64,000 nucleotides of DNA from Nocardia asteroides (GCF_900637185.1 NZ_LR134352.1:868001-932000), one strand, 5' to 3'; counted from the first letter of the stretch, positions 8,804-17,765 are shown. Translations and numbers: made by a program. Notes: generated by a model from the letters alone, not told the origin.

Positions 8804-10684
8804 GTGATCGAGCCGTTGGCGCCGAGCGAACAGTCGATGATCGGCCGGTACCGGATCCGCGCTGTGCTCGGAGCGGGCGGCATGGGGCGGGTACTGCTGG
8901 CCACGGGCCCGGACGGTCGATTCCTGGCGGTCAAGCAGATTCACGCCCACCTGCTCGACGACCGTGAGTTCCGCGCTCGCTTCGAACGCGAGGTCGCCAT
9001 CTCCGCTCGCGTCTCCGGCGCCTTCACCGCGGCGGTCGTCGACTTCGACATCAGCGCCGAATCCCCGTGGCTGGCCTCGGTCTTCATCGCCGGAGTCCCG
9101 CTGGACCGCGCGGTCCGCGACAACGGCCCGCTGCCCGTCCCGGCGTTGCGCACCCTCGCCTCCGGCCTGGCCTCGGCCCTGCACTCCATCCACGCCACCG
9201 GCCTCGTCCACCGTGATCTCAAGCCCGCCAACGTGATCCTCGCCGCCGACGGGCCACGGGTGATCGACTTCGGCATCGCCCAGGCGGTGGGGGCCGGCCA
9301 GCTCACCGAGGTCGGCGCTGTGGTCGGCTCGCCCGCGTACATGTCGCCGGAGCAGGCCATGAGCGAGCCGATCACCTCGGCCAGCGACGTGTTCTCGCTC
9401 GGTTCGCTGCTGTGCATGGCCGCCACCGGCCAGAGCCCCTTCGCCGCGACCTCCGCCCCGTACACCCTGTTCAACATCGTCCACAGCGAGCCCCAGCTCG
9501 ACCAGGTCCCCGCGCCGCTGCGCGAACTGATCGCCGGTTGCCTGCGCAAGGACCCGCACGCCAGGCCGACCCCCGCGCAGATCCTGGACTACCTCGGGGC
9601 CCTGCCGGTGCAGGCGCGACCGTGGCCCGCGCCGATCCACACCGAGATCGCCGAACAGACTCGCGATCTGGTCGCCCTGACTTCCGATCCCGAAGCGACA
9701 CAGATGCTTCCGGCGCACCTGGCGATCCCGCAGGCGCCCGCCCCCGCGCCGCCGCCACGGAAGCGCCGGACCGCGCTACGACTGGGCCTCGCCGCGGCGG
9801 GCGCGGCGGTGCTCGTCGCCGGGCTCACCGCGGTCGCGCTGCGCGACGGCGGATCGCCCGCTCCGGCCGCCGCGCCGACGGCGACGCTGCCGAGCATCGA
9901 CCAGCTCCGCGGCGTCGACACCTGCGCGTGGCTGCGGCAAGCCCTCGGTCCGACTCTGCCGGCTGCGGCCGCCGTCAAGGCGTCGACGGAGGTGTCGTCC
10001 TGGCGCTGGCAGGCGACGCCGAGCTGGGGCTGCGACGGTACGTCCGGAGCGGCCCGCGTCGCGGTGGAGATCGGCGCCGCGACAGACGGATTCGAGCCTG
10101 GCGCGCGCGTGGTGAACGGTTACGCGCTGGCCCGCCGCGGCGAGGACTGCGCGTACGCGGTCGAAGGCGGCGCGCAGGGGCAGCGCTGGGGAATCACGGT
10201 CGACGCCTTCACCCGGGACGACTGCGGCCTCGCCGACCACGTCGTCGACCGACTGACCACCACACTGGCCGAACGACCCGCCGACCCCGCCGCCCAGACC
10301 TCGCTGACCTCGGTCGATCCCTGTGCGCTGGTGGACAGTTCGGCGTTCGCGAGCCTCGGCACCGGTGTCGCGAAATCGGCGCACACCTGCGAATGGCCCG
10401 GCGCGACCAGCGTGCGGATCACCCTGTCCCAGCAGCGGCAGCGCCAGACCTCGGCCGTGCAGGAGACCGTCGACATCGGCGACGGCGTCCAGGTCGACAA
10501 GACCGACGAGTTCTCCACCACCGCGTCCGAATGCCGCCGCACCTACCGCTACCGCAAGGTGGGGCAGACCTTCGTCGAGGTCGTCGAGGTAGTGGTCGGT
10601 GACCAGCGCCAGCGCACCGCGCAACTGTGTGAGATCGCCGACCCGCTGGTGAAGCAGGCGGTCAGCCGGTTGCCCGCGCTGTAG
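8804..10684 (+). CDS. Transmembrane Ser/Thr protein kinase (PknB/PASTA-less type) with Cys-containing ectodomain
   Basis: The 626-residue receptor kinase has an intracellular kinase domain (about 14-270) with a complete motif set: glycine loop GAGGMG at 23-28, Lys44, HRDLKPAN at 136-143, DFG at 155-157 and a GSPAYMSPEQ activation segment. A linker leads to a single membrane helix at about 325-343. The ectodomain has two similar lobes, one beginning DQLRGVDTCAWL and the other SVDPCALVDS, each with Cys residues; the DPCALV pattern resembles DUF3558 lipoprotein domains. It is the first gene of a kinase, lipoprotein, kinase, pseudokinase block on one strand. The GTG start is preceded by GGGGGAGTG. 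Ligand and substrates are unknown. Confidence 0.9.
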   Translation: MIEPLAPSEQSMIGRYRIRAVLGAGGMGRVLLATGPDGRFLAVKQIHAHLLDDREFRARFEREVAISARVSGAFTAAVVDFDISAESPWLASVFIAGVPLDRAVRDNGPLPVPALRTLASGLASALHSIHATGLVHRDLKPANVILAADGPRVIDFGIAQAVGAGQLTEVGAVVGSPAYMSPEQAMSEPITSASDVFSLGSLLCMAATGQSPFAATSAPYTLFNIVHSEPQLDQVPAPLRELIAGCLRKDPHARPTPAQILDYLGALPVQARPWPAPIHTEIAEQTRDLVALTSDPEATQMLPAHLAIPQAPAPAPPPRKRRTALRLGLAAAGAAVLVAGLTAVALRDGGSPAPAAAPTATLPSIDQLRGVDTCAWLRQALGPTLPAAAAVKASTEVSSWRWQATPSWGCDGTSGAARVAVEIGAATDGFEPGARVVNGYALARRGEDCAYAVEGGAQGQRWGITVDAFTRDDCGLADHVVDRLTTTLAERPADPAAQTSLTSVDPCALVDSSAFASLGTGVAKSAHTCEWPGATSVRITLSQQRQRQTSAVQETVDIGDGVQVDKTDEFSTTASECRRTYRYRKVGQTFVEVVEVVVGDQRQRTAQLCEIADPLVKQAVSRLPAL

Positions 10685-10704
10685 CGGCGCGATTACCCGG
10701 GTGA

Positions 10705-10710
10705 TAGTTT
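10705..10710 (+). promoter_or_regulatory. Possible -10 element of the lipoprotein-kinase operon
   Basis: TAGTTT lies in the 82-base gap after the first kinase, about 57 bases before the lipoprotein GTG. It suggests that the lipoprotein, second kinase and pseudokinase can be transcribed separately from the first kinase. Confidence 0.3.
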
Positions 10711-10766
10711 CACGGCAGAGTTCGGGAGGGGCCGGCGGGTAGTTCGCCGGTCGGAGGGGAATATTC

Positions 10767-11930
10767 GTGCGTTACCGGTCGCGTTGTCTCGCGGCGTTGC
10801 TGTCGCTCACGCTGCTCACCGCGGCGTGCGGTGACGAACCGTCCGAGCTCGATCACGGTGGCTATGCCCTGGAACCGGTCCCCGGCGACTTCGACGACGC
10901 GCCGAGCCGCGTGCGCGGGTCGCTGGTGGAATCGGTGCGCATCGGGGAGCGGCTGGTGTTCGCCGACAAGATCGATCCGGACCTGGTGGAGGGTGACGGC
11001 GGCGGTGTGGTCGTCGGAGCCCGCGGCGTCGACGAGCTGCTCTCGGGCGTGCAGAAGACGGCACTGCAGCCCTTCGACGTCCTGGCCGGTTTCGGGGCGA
11101 TCGGCAGCAACGGCCGACCCGACGACGAACAGCAGCACAAGCTGCTCTCGATCACGATCCTGTCGCTGCCCGACGCCGAGCAGGCCGGTGCGGCGGCGCA
11201 GGCGATGGCGGCCGCCGACTTCGGCGCCAACACCGAGAACGCGCCGCTGCCACTGCCCGACTACCCCGCCGCGCTCAGTCATTGGCGTCCCGGTGTGCCG
11301 ACGGCTGGTAGCTGGCTGGTGTGGAAGAACCTGGTGATCCGCCTGTACGCGAAGGTTGTCGACCCGCGTCCGGAAGTGCTGGCCGATCTGCTCACCCGCA
11401 CCTACCGGGCCCAGCTGGCCGAGCTCGACACCTTCGTCCCCACCCCGGCCGCCGAGCTGGCGTCGCTGAAACTCGACAGCGAGCACCTGCTCACCCGGGT
11501 CGTGAAGACCGGTGAATACTGGCCGGACCGCTGGGATTTCCTCGTCTACGGTCCGCGCACCTACGCGTTGCTGCTGGACAAGCCGTCGGCTCGGCTGCGG
11601 GAATTCGAACAGAGCAAGGTCGACGCGGTCGCGGTGTCGTACAACAAGTTCCTGCACCGCGCGGGCGACGAGCAGGCCGGGCGGACCTACGCCGAGGCCG
11701 AGGAAAGGCTGCTGCTGTCGCAGGATTTCACGCCGATGACCGCGGTGTCGGAGCCCGCCGGTGTGTCGTGTTATCGCGCGTCGCGGCCGAATACCGAGGT
11801 GAGCGCGGCGCGCCGGTTCGCGTGTCTGGTGCGGCACGACCAGTTCGTGGTGCGCGTGTACAGCAATCAGGAAACCGATGTCCGGCAACTCGCGGTCGCG
11901 CAGTACGCGTTGCTGAGCGGATCCCGGTGA
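10767..11930 (+). CDS. Secreted lipoprotein, probably DUF7373-like, in the kinase cluster
   Basis: The 387-residue protein begins MRYRSRCLAALLSLTLLTAAC, a type II signal peptide with lipobox LTAAC and acylation at Cys21. The mature part is soluble, mixed alpha/beta, with two late Cys residues (VSCYRASRP and RRFACLVR) that may form a disulfide. I associate it from memory with the DUF7373 lipoproteins of Nocardia and Mycobacterium; no function is known. It is followed after 16 bases by the second kinase, so they are probably co-transcribed. A plausible role is ligand capture or partnering with the kinase ectodomains, but this is inferred from position only. Confidence 0.7.
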   Translation: MRYRSRCLAALLSLTLLTAACGDEPSELDHGGYALEPVPGDFDDAPSRVRGSLVESVRIGERLVFADKIDPDLVEGDGGGVVVGARGVDELLSGVQKTALQPFDVLAGFGAIGSNGRPDDEQQHKLLSITILSLPDAEQAGAAAQAMAAADFGANTENAPLPLPDYPAALSHWRPGVPTAGSWLVWKNLVIRLYAKVVDPRPEVLADLLTRTYRAQLAELDTFVPTPAAELASLKLDSEHLLTRVVKTGEYWPDRWDFLVYGPRTYALLLDKPSARLREFEQSKVDAVAVSYNKFLHRAGDEQAGRTYAEAEERLLLSQDFTPMTAVSEPAGVSCYRASRPNTEVSAARRFACLVRHDQFVVRVYSNQETDVRQLAVAQYALLSGSR

Positions 11931-11946
11931 GACGGGAGGCGAGGCG

Positions 11947-13803
11947 ATGAAACCGCTGGGTCCACACGATCCCGGCCAACTGGGCCGCAACCGGCTGCTG
12001 GCGGTGATCGGCAACGGCGGCATGGGCCAGGTGCTGCTGGGGCAGGGCCCCGACGGCCGGCTGGTCGCCGTGAAGCAGATCGGCAGGCAGTTCACCGGTA
12101 GTCCCGAGTTCCGGGCGAGGTTCCGCCGGGAGGTGCTCGCTTCCCAGCAGGTCACCGGCGCCTACACGGCCGGGGTCGTCGACCACGACGCCGAGGCCGA
12201 AACACCCTGGTTGGCCTCGGAATACATCCCGGGTCCCTCGTTGCAGGAGATGGTCGGCGAATACGGCCGCCTGACGGTGAGCGGGCTGAAGCTGCTGGCG
12301 ACCGGGCTGGCGATGGCGCTGCTCGAGATCCACCGCACCGGCCTGGTGCACCGCGACCTCAAGCCGAGCAACATCCTGCTGACCAACGACGGCCCCCGGG
12401 TGATCGACTTCGGCATCGCCAGGGCACTCGAGGACGACGTCACCCTCACCGCCACCGGCGCGGTGCTCGGCTCGCCCGCCTACATGTCGCCGGAGCAGGC
12501 CGAATGCCGCACGCTCACCGCGGCTTCCGATGTGTTCGCCGTGGGTGCCGTGCTGGCGATGGCCGCCACCGGCGCCAGCCCGTTCGACGCCGCGTCGACG
12601 CCGCAGGTGCTCTACAACGTGCTCTACACCTCGCCGGACACCGCCGCCATTCCGCAGCCGGTGCGCGCGCTGGTCGACGCGTGTCTGTCGAAGGACCCGG
12701 CGCAGCGCCCCACGCCGGAGCAGCTGCTCGACGCGGCGAGCCGGATCGAGGCCGAGCCCGTCTGGCCGGTCCGGATCCGCAGACGGATCGGGGAGTACCA
12801 GGCCGAGGCGGCGAGCTGGGCCGACGGCACGGCCAGGGTCGAGCCGGCGCCCGTCGAACAGCCGAAGCGAGCCTGGTCGCGCATCGCCGCGGCAGCCGCC
12901 GTGGTCTCGGCGCTGGTGCTCGGCGCCACCGCCCTCTGGGGCATCGGCGTGGAGGGCAACGCGGTGGCGATGGACGACCCGCCGCTCGCGCTGACCGTCG
13001 ACGAGAGCCGCAGGCTCGATCTCTGCGAGCTGATGAAGCCCGCGGTGCTCGGTGAACTCGGCACGGCGACAGGCGAAATCGTGCCCAACGGCGTGCACTC
13101 GTGCAGCCTCACCTACCGCGATCAGTCCGGGCGCAAGATTCAGTTCACCCTCGAGAACGGCTCTCCGGTCGACCAGATCAAGGGCAGGACCCCGATGGGC
13201 AGCACCATCAGCTGGATGCCGGTGCTGGGCCGGAACAAGGAAGCCCGCAGTTGTGACCGCTCGGTCGTGGCGCAGAGTGGGCTGCCGATGGCGCTGACCT
13301 TCAGCTCGTCGAGCTTGGAGAGCGGTGACACCTGTCCGGCGGTCGAACGCGGACTCGTCGCGGTGGTGCGCCGGCTCACGGTCAACCCGCCGCTGCGTGA
13401 GCTTCCCGAGGACTCGGTGCTGCGGCTCGATCCCTGCGTGCTGCTGGATTCCGCCGACATCGGCTCGGTGACCGGTGACCCGGCCCGCAGCCGGACGGTG
13501 CACGGCTGCGTGGCGGACGGGCGGGACGGGTATGTCGCGCTCGACCTCGACGATCGCCTGCGGCCCGACCACGTGGTCGGCGGCAAGGTCAAGCCCACCA
13601 GGACGATCGCGGGGCGCACGGTGAGCGTCCAGACGGAGACCGTCAACTACTGCGAGCTGGCCTACCTGGTCAGGCCCAGCCGGGACGACCAGGCGGAGCA
13701 AGTGCGCATCATGTACTCGGCGTACAAGCCGGGACCGTTGAGCCCGTGCGATGCCGCGGCCACCCTGTTCGCACCCGTTCTCACGAAGTTGCCCACCTCA
13801 TGA
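11947..13803 (+). CDS. Transmembrane Ser/Thr protein kinase, second copy
   Basis: The 618-residue paralogue of the kinase at 8804 has all catalytic motifs: GNGGMG at 22-27, Lys43, HRDLKPSN at 135-142, DFG at 154-156 and GSPAYMSPEQ. A membrane helix lies at about 314-332. The ectodomain again has two Cys lobes (RRLDLCELM and LRLDPCVLLDS), like DUF3558-type domains. An RBS, GGGAGGCG, precedes the ATG. Its TGA overlaps the ATG of the downstream pseudokinase (ATGA), so translation of the two is coupled and roughly stoichiometric production is expected. That coupling supports a complex between an active kinase and an inactive one. Confidence 0.9.
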   Translation: MKPLGPHDPGQLGRNRLLAVIGNGGMGQVLLGQGPDGRLVAVKQIGRQFTGSPEFRARFRREVLASQQVTGAYTAGVVDHDAEAETPWLASEYIPGPSLQEMVGEYGRLTVSGLKLLATGLAMALLEIHRTGLVHRDLKPSNILLTNDGPRVIDFGIARALEDDVTLTATGAVLGSPAYMSPEQAECRTLTAASDVFAVGAVLAMAATGASPFDAASTPQVLYNVLYTSPDTAAIPQPVRALVDACLSKDPAQRPTPEQLLDAASRIEAEPVWPVRIRRRIGEYQAEAASWADGTARVEPAPVEQPKRAWSRIAAAAAVVSALVLGATALWGIGVEGNAVAMDDPPLALTVDESRRLDLCELMKPAVLGELGTATGEIVPNGVHSCSLTYRDQSGRKIQFTLENGSPVDQIKGRTPMGSTISWMPVLGRNKEARSCDRSVVAQSGLPMALTFSSSSLESGDTCPAVERGLVAVVRRLTVNPPLRELPEDSVLRLDPCVLLDSADIGSVTGDPARSRTVHGCVADGRDGYVALDLDDRLRPDHVVGGKVKPTRTIAGRTVSVQTETVNYCELAYLVRPSRDDQAEQVRIMYSAYKPGPLSPCDAAATLFAPVLTKLPTS

Positions 13804-15728
13804 CGATTCATCCCCGCGGTCCCGGCGAACCGGACACCATCGGCCGCTATCGCGTCATCGGCGCCCTCGACTCCGAAGCGGGATTCCGTTCGCTGCTCGC
13901 GGCGGGCCCCGACGATTCCCTCGTCGTCGTGCGGCAGGCCGAGGCCGAACTGCTCGACGAGCCCGAGTTCCGGATCAGGATGCGGCACAGCGCGGTCGCG
14001 GCGATGCGGGTCTCGGGCGCCACCAACACCACGGTGATCGATGTCGACGCCGACGCCGACAAGCCCTGGCTCGCCTCGGTATTCGTGCCGGGCGTGCGGC
14101 TCGACCGCGCGGTCGCCGAGCACGGCCCGCTGCCGGTGCCCGCCGTCCGCGCGCTCGCCGCGGCGCTGGCCTCGGCACTGCGGACCGTGCACGCCGCCGG
14201 CCTGGTGCATCAACGGCTCCGGGCCGACTCGGTGTTGCTGGCGCGTGACAGCGGACGGCTCGGCGAGATCGGCATCACGCCGATCTCGGGCCCGCCGACG
14301 ACCGGCAGCATGACCGCCCTCGGCACCCCGGACTTCCTCGCCCCCGAGCAGGCGCTCGGCCTGGCGATCACCCCGGCCGCCGACATGTTCGCCCTCGGCT
14401 CGGTGCTCGCCTTCGCGGCCTCCGGCAGCGCGCCGTTCACCGCGCCGTCGGTGCCCTACATCCTGTTCAACATCGCCCAGCGCGAGCCCGATCTGAGCCG
14501 GGTGCCCGAACCGCTGCACGAGCTGATCGCCGCGTGCCTGCGCAAGGATCCGGCGGCCCGGCCGACACCGGGCCAGATGCTGGAGTACCTCGGTGGCCCG
14601 CCCGCCGCGCCGCCGCCGTGGCCTGCGCCGGTGCTCGACGACATCGGCCGTCAGCAGGACCAGGTGTCCGCCCTGCTCGCCGCGTTGCCGCCGGTCGTCG
14701 CGCCGGTGGAGCCACCGGCCCGGCCGTTGCCCGAAGTCCTCGCCGGTTTCGGGCAGAGCGCCCTCGACACCGGCGAACGGGCGATGCGATCCGGCCTGCG
14801 GCGCTGGCACGCGGCCACCCCGCGGATCCGGAGCGCGCTGGCAGGCGGGCTGGCGGCGCTGCTGCTCGTAGTCGGCGGTCTCGCCTATTGGGCCACCAGA
14901 CCGGCGAGCGAACCGGCGCCGGTGACCGGCTTGACCCTCGCCCAGCTGCGCCAGACCGACGCGTGCGCCTGGCTCCGCACGGCCATCGGCGACGCCGTCC
15001 CGGTCGCGCCCGCCCCGCTCGCCGCCGACACCTGGAAGCTGGACCTGTCCACGACCTGGGGCTGCTATGCCACCTCGAACAAGACCTCGCTGAGCCTGGA
15101 ACTGGGCACCGAGGACATGTTCCTGACACCGAACCAGACCATGGTCGACGGTGTGCCGGTCATCGACGGCAGTGCGGCCGGCTGCACCAGGGCCATCGCC
15201 AGTCCCGGCGCGGAGGGTCCGTCGGGCATCGTCATCACCCTCTATCAACCGAGTGGAGTCAAAGGGTGCGACGGCATCGACTACGTCGCGGCCAATATCG
15301 CCCGGTCGCTGACGTCCGCGCCGCGCGCCGAGCACCAGGAGTCGTCCTTGGCGCTGGTCGAGCCGTGTGCCCTGCTCGACCGTGACCTCGTCGCCGCCAA
15401 GATCGGCGAGCTGCCGCCCGCGCCGACGGTCGCCGACGCGCACACCTGCCAGCTGAACGGCGGCACGCAGCTCAGCCTGAAACTCGTCAGCAGCAGCAGG
15501 TACACCTCGGGCAGCGAGCAGGTGACGGTCTCCGTCGACGGGTTCCGGCTCTACGTCGACCAGGCCACCAGTTCGAAGGCGCAGTGCACCAGGGCCTACC
15601 TCGTCCCCCAGTCCGAGAAGGAGACGGTCGAGGTCTCGGTGCACGGCGCCGAGGGCATGCGCGAGGACTACTGCGCGATCGCCGCCGAGGTCCTGCGCTC
15701 CGTCGCGGCGAAGCTGCCGCACCGCTGA
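13800..15728 (+). CDS. Transmembrane pseudokinase paralogous to the neighbouring kinases
   Basis: The 642-residue protein aligns along its length with the kinase at 8804 (shared PWLASVF, DRAV, GPLPVPA, LFNI, LRKDP.ARPTP). Yet every catalytic element is replaced: the glycine loop reads LDSEAGF (23-29), the ATP lysine is Arg45, the alpha-C Glu is Ser, HRD is HQR (137-139), and DFG is EIG (156-158). The reading frame is intact and the fold-defining hydrophobic and APEQ-equivalent (LAPEQ) positions remain, so this is a conserved pseudokinase rather than decay. A membrane helix lies at about 347-366, followed by a two-lobe Cys ectodomain (DACAWL, VEPCALLD). The ATG overlaps the stop of the upstream kinase. 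Confidence 0.85.
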   Translation: MTIHPRGPGEPDTIGRYRVIGALDSEAGFRSLLAAGPDDSLVVVRQAEAELLDEPEFRIRMRHSAVAAMRVSGATNTTVIDVDADADKPWLASVFVPGVRLDRAVAEHGPLPVPAVRALAAALASALRTVHAAGLVHQRLRADSVLLARDSGRLGEIGITPISGPPTTGSMTALGTPDFLAPEQALGLAITPAADMFALGSVLAFAASGSAPFTAPSVPYILFNIAQREPDLSRVPEPLHELIAACLRKDPAARPTPGQMLEYLGGPPAAPPPWPAPVLDDIGRQQDQVSALLAALPPVVAPVEPPARPLPEVLAGFGQSALDTGERAMRSGLRRWHAATPRIRSALAGGLAALLLVVGGLAYWATRPASEPAPVTGLTLAQLRQTDACAWLRTAIGDAVPVAPAPLAADTWKLDLSTTWGCYATSNKTSLSLELGTEDMFLTPNQTMVDGVPVIDGSAAGCTRAIASPGAEGPSGIVITLYQPSGVKGCDGIDYVAANIARSLTSAPRAEHQESSLALVEPCALLDRDLVAAKIGELPPAPTVADAHTCQLNGGTQLSLKLVSSSRYTSGSEQVTVSVDGFRLYVDQATSSKAQCTRAYLVPQSEKETVEVSVHGAEGMREDYCAIAAEVLRSVAAKLPHR

Positions 15729-15794
15729 GGTCCCCGTCCCCCGTCGGCCCCGGGGCATACTCGATCCCGGGGACCCACCACGAAAGGGACAGCG

Positions 15795-16841
15795 ATGGAC
15801 CAGCTCGGGGTAGCGGTGATCGGGTACGGCCTGGCCGGGGCGGTGTTCCACGCGCCGCTGATCGCCGCCGATCCGCGCTTGCGGGTGGCCGCGGTGGTCA
15901 CCTCGTCGGCGGAGCGGGCCGAGCGGGCGCGGGCAGAACATCCCGGAGTTCGCGTGTGGGACAGCGCCGACGAGGTGTTCGCCGCGGCCGACGACGTCGA
16001 CCTGGCGGTGATCGCCACGCCGAACCGCACGCACGCGCCCTTGGCGCTACGGGCGCTGGCGGCCGGGCTGCCGGTGGTGGTGGACAAACCGTTCGCGGTG
16101 ACGTCGGCCGAGGCCGAGGAGGTCGTCGCGGCCGCCGAGCGGGCGGGTCTGCCATTGAGCGTGTTCCAGAATCGTCGCTGGGACAACGACTTCCTGACCG
16201 TGCGCGCGCTGCTGGACGCGGGGGAATTCGGCGAGGTGCGGCGCTTCGAGTCCCGGTTCGAACGCTGGCGTCCGGTCACCAAGGGCGGCTGGCGTGAGCT
16301 GGGGACCGCCGAGGACGGCGCGGGCATCCTGTTCGACCTGGGCAGTCACCTCGTGGACCAGGCGCTGACCCTGTTCGGCCCGGTCACCGAGGTCTACGCC
16401 GAACTCGACCGGCGCCGCCCCGGCGTCCAGGCCGACGACGACGCGTTCATCGCCCTCACCCACGCCTCCGGCACCCGCTCCCAGCTCTGGATGAGCGCCG
16501 TCGCACCACAATTGGGCCCCCGGCTGCGCGTGCTCGGCTCCACCAACGGCTACACCGTGCACGGCCTGGACCCCCAGGAAGACGCCCTGCGCGCGGGCCG
16601 CCGCCCCGGCGACGGCGAACCGCACTGGGGCACTGTCCCACCCGACAACTGGGGCACCTTCGGCGCGGGCGACGACCTGCGCGCCGTCCCCACCGCCCCC
16701 GGCGACTACCCGGCCTTCTACGCCGGCATGGCCGCCGCCCTCCTGGACGACGCCCCGGTCCCCGTCGACCCTCGCGACGCCGTGGAGACCCTGCGCATCC
16801 TGGAGTACGCCCGCCACGTGGCGGGCCCGGCCGAGCCCTGA
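15795..16841 (+). CDS. Gfo/Idh/MocA family NAD(P)-dependent oxidoreductase
   Basis: The 348-residue protein has an N-terminal Rossmann fold with VIGYGLAG at residues 8-15, VIATPNRTHA near 75, and the family EKP-type motif as VDKPFAV near 98, where the Lys is catalytic. The C-terminal alpha/beta domain (about 120-340) is typical of sugar or cyclitol dehydrogenases; GSHLVDQAL carries the usual His. Family members oxidise or reduce hydroxyls of sugars, inositols or biliverdin-like substrates, and the substrate here is unknown. A GAAAGGGAC ribosome site precedes the ATG. It is separate from the kinase block upstream by 66 bases. Confidence 0.88.
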   Translation: MDQLGVAVIGYGLAGAVFHAPLIAADPRLRVAAVVTSSAERAERARAEHPGVRVWDSADEVFAAADDVDLAVIATPNRTHAPLALRALAAGLPVVVDKPFAVTSAEAEEVVAAAERAGLPLSVFQNRRWDNDFLTVRALLDAGEFGEVRRFESRFERWRPVTKGGWRELGTAEDGAGILFDLGSHLVDQALTLFGPVTEVYAELDRRRPGVQADDDAFIALTHASGTRSQLWMSAVAPQLGPRLRVLGSTNGYTVHGLDPQEDALRAGRRPGDGEPHWGTVPPDNWGTFGAGDDLRAVPTAPGDYPAFYAGMAAALLDDAPVPVDPRDAVETLRILEYARHVAGPAEP

Positions 16842-16876
16842 GCGGGCGCGATCCGGGCCCGCTCAGGACGCGGCGG

Positions 16877-17209
16877 TCACCGGACGGCAGGGGCGAGCGC
16901 TTCCACCTGCACCGCGACCACCCCGGTGAGAATGCCGCGGGCCACCGCGAGCAGCTCGGCGACCTCCGGTGAGGTGAGCGCGTAGGTGACCGACTGCCCG
17001 TCCCGGCGCGCGGTGACCAACCCGGCCCGCCGCAGCACCGACAGCTGCTGGGACAGGGTCGCCGCCTCGACGCCGACCTCGGGCAGGAGCTCCGCGACGA
17101 CGTGCGGCCGGATGCTCAGCAGCTCCAGCACGCGGATCCGCACGGGGTGCCCGAGGGTTTTGAAGAAGTCGGCCTTCATCTGATAGAGCGGCCGCTGTGT
17201 CCCCGGCAC
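16877..17209 (-). CDS. ArsR family winged-helix transcriptional regulator
   Basis: The 110-residue protein begins near FFKTLGHPVRIRVLELL and continues through a winged helix with recognition segment AATLSQQLSVLRRAGLV and wing RRDGQSVTYAL, the ArsR/SmtB fold. No clear metal-binding Cys cluster (CxC) is present in the recognition helix, so it may not sense arsenic. The GTG at 17209 is used; an ATG ten codons downstream is an alternative. It follows the Roadblock-like gene on the same strand with a 6-base gap, so the two form an operon. That pairing suggests the regulator senses something linked to the Roadblock/MBL-Rieske genes. Confidence 0.82.
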   Translation of the reverse strand: MPGTQRPLYQMKADFFKTLGHPVRIRVLELLSIRPHVVAELLPEVGVEAATLSQQLSVLRRAGLVTARRDGQSVTYALTSPEVAELLAVARGILTGVVAVQVEALAPAVR

Positions 17210-17215
17210 GAACGG

Positions 17216-17578
17216 CTAGATCTCGAGCTCGGCGTCGATGTCGGCGAGGCGACGGCGAGCGAGCGCGAGATTGCCGCGGGTGCGGTCCATGGCGAGGTAG
17301 AGGAACAGGCCCTTGGCCCGGCGCGCCTTGGACGGCCGGATCAGGTGGTACTGCCCGCTGAGGGTGATGAGCACGTCCTCGATGCCCTCGTCGATGCCGA
17401 GCTGCTCCATGGTGCGGACCTTGGCGCGCAGCACCTCGGTGTTGCCCGCGGCGGCGACCTGTAGGTCCAGGGTCTTGGATCCGCCGATCGCGCCGAGGGT
17501 CATGCCGCTGGTGTAGTCGACGATGCAGGCGCCGAGCGCGCCGTCGAGCAGCATCATTTCCTTGAGTGCGATGTCCAT
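17216..17578 (-). CDS. Roadblock/LC7-like small protein
   Basis: The 120-residue protein has the alternating pattern of the Roadblock/longin-type fold: an early LLDGALGACIVDYTSGMTLGAIGG hairpin region, a helix with AAAGNTEVLRAKVRTMEQLG, then strands (DVLITLSG, YHLIRPS, LFLYLAMD) and a C-terminal helix with LALARRRLADID. In bacteria such proteins act as dimeric scaffolds for MglA-like GTPases or two-component partners, but no GTPase gene is nearby. The ATG of MDIALKEM is chosen because GGAAGGAAA lies about 12 bases upstream. It is the first gene of an operon with an ArsR regulator. Confidence in the family is moderate; the specific role is unknown. Confidence 0.6.
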   Translation of the reverse strand: MDIALKEMMLLDGALGACIVDYTSGMTLGAIGGSKTLDLQVAAAGNTEVLRAKVRTMEQLGIDEGIEDVLITLSGQYHLIRPSKARRAKGLFLYLAMDRTRGNLALARRRLADIDAELEI

Positions 17579-17734
17579 GTCCGCCAAGGGATTTCCTTCC
17601 GAATCGGATCGGTTGATCGTCGATGGTGACGCTAGGCGCTCGACGCCGTTCCGTCGGCCGAATCGACCCGGAATTGTCCGAAGATTGGCAGTTTGCAAGT
17701 TATGCAAACAGTGGACACGCGCATGAACAGACGA

Positions 17735-17765
17735 AACGGGCGGGACGAAAGCCGTCCCGCCCGTT
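17735..17765 (-). terminator. Rho-independent terminator of the MBL-Rieske gene
   Basis: A perfect 12-base stem (AACGGGCGGGAC / GTCCCGCCCGTT) with a 7-base loop starts 14 bases after the minus-strand stop at 17779. On the minus strand it is followed by TTTCGTC. Confidence 0.75.
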
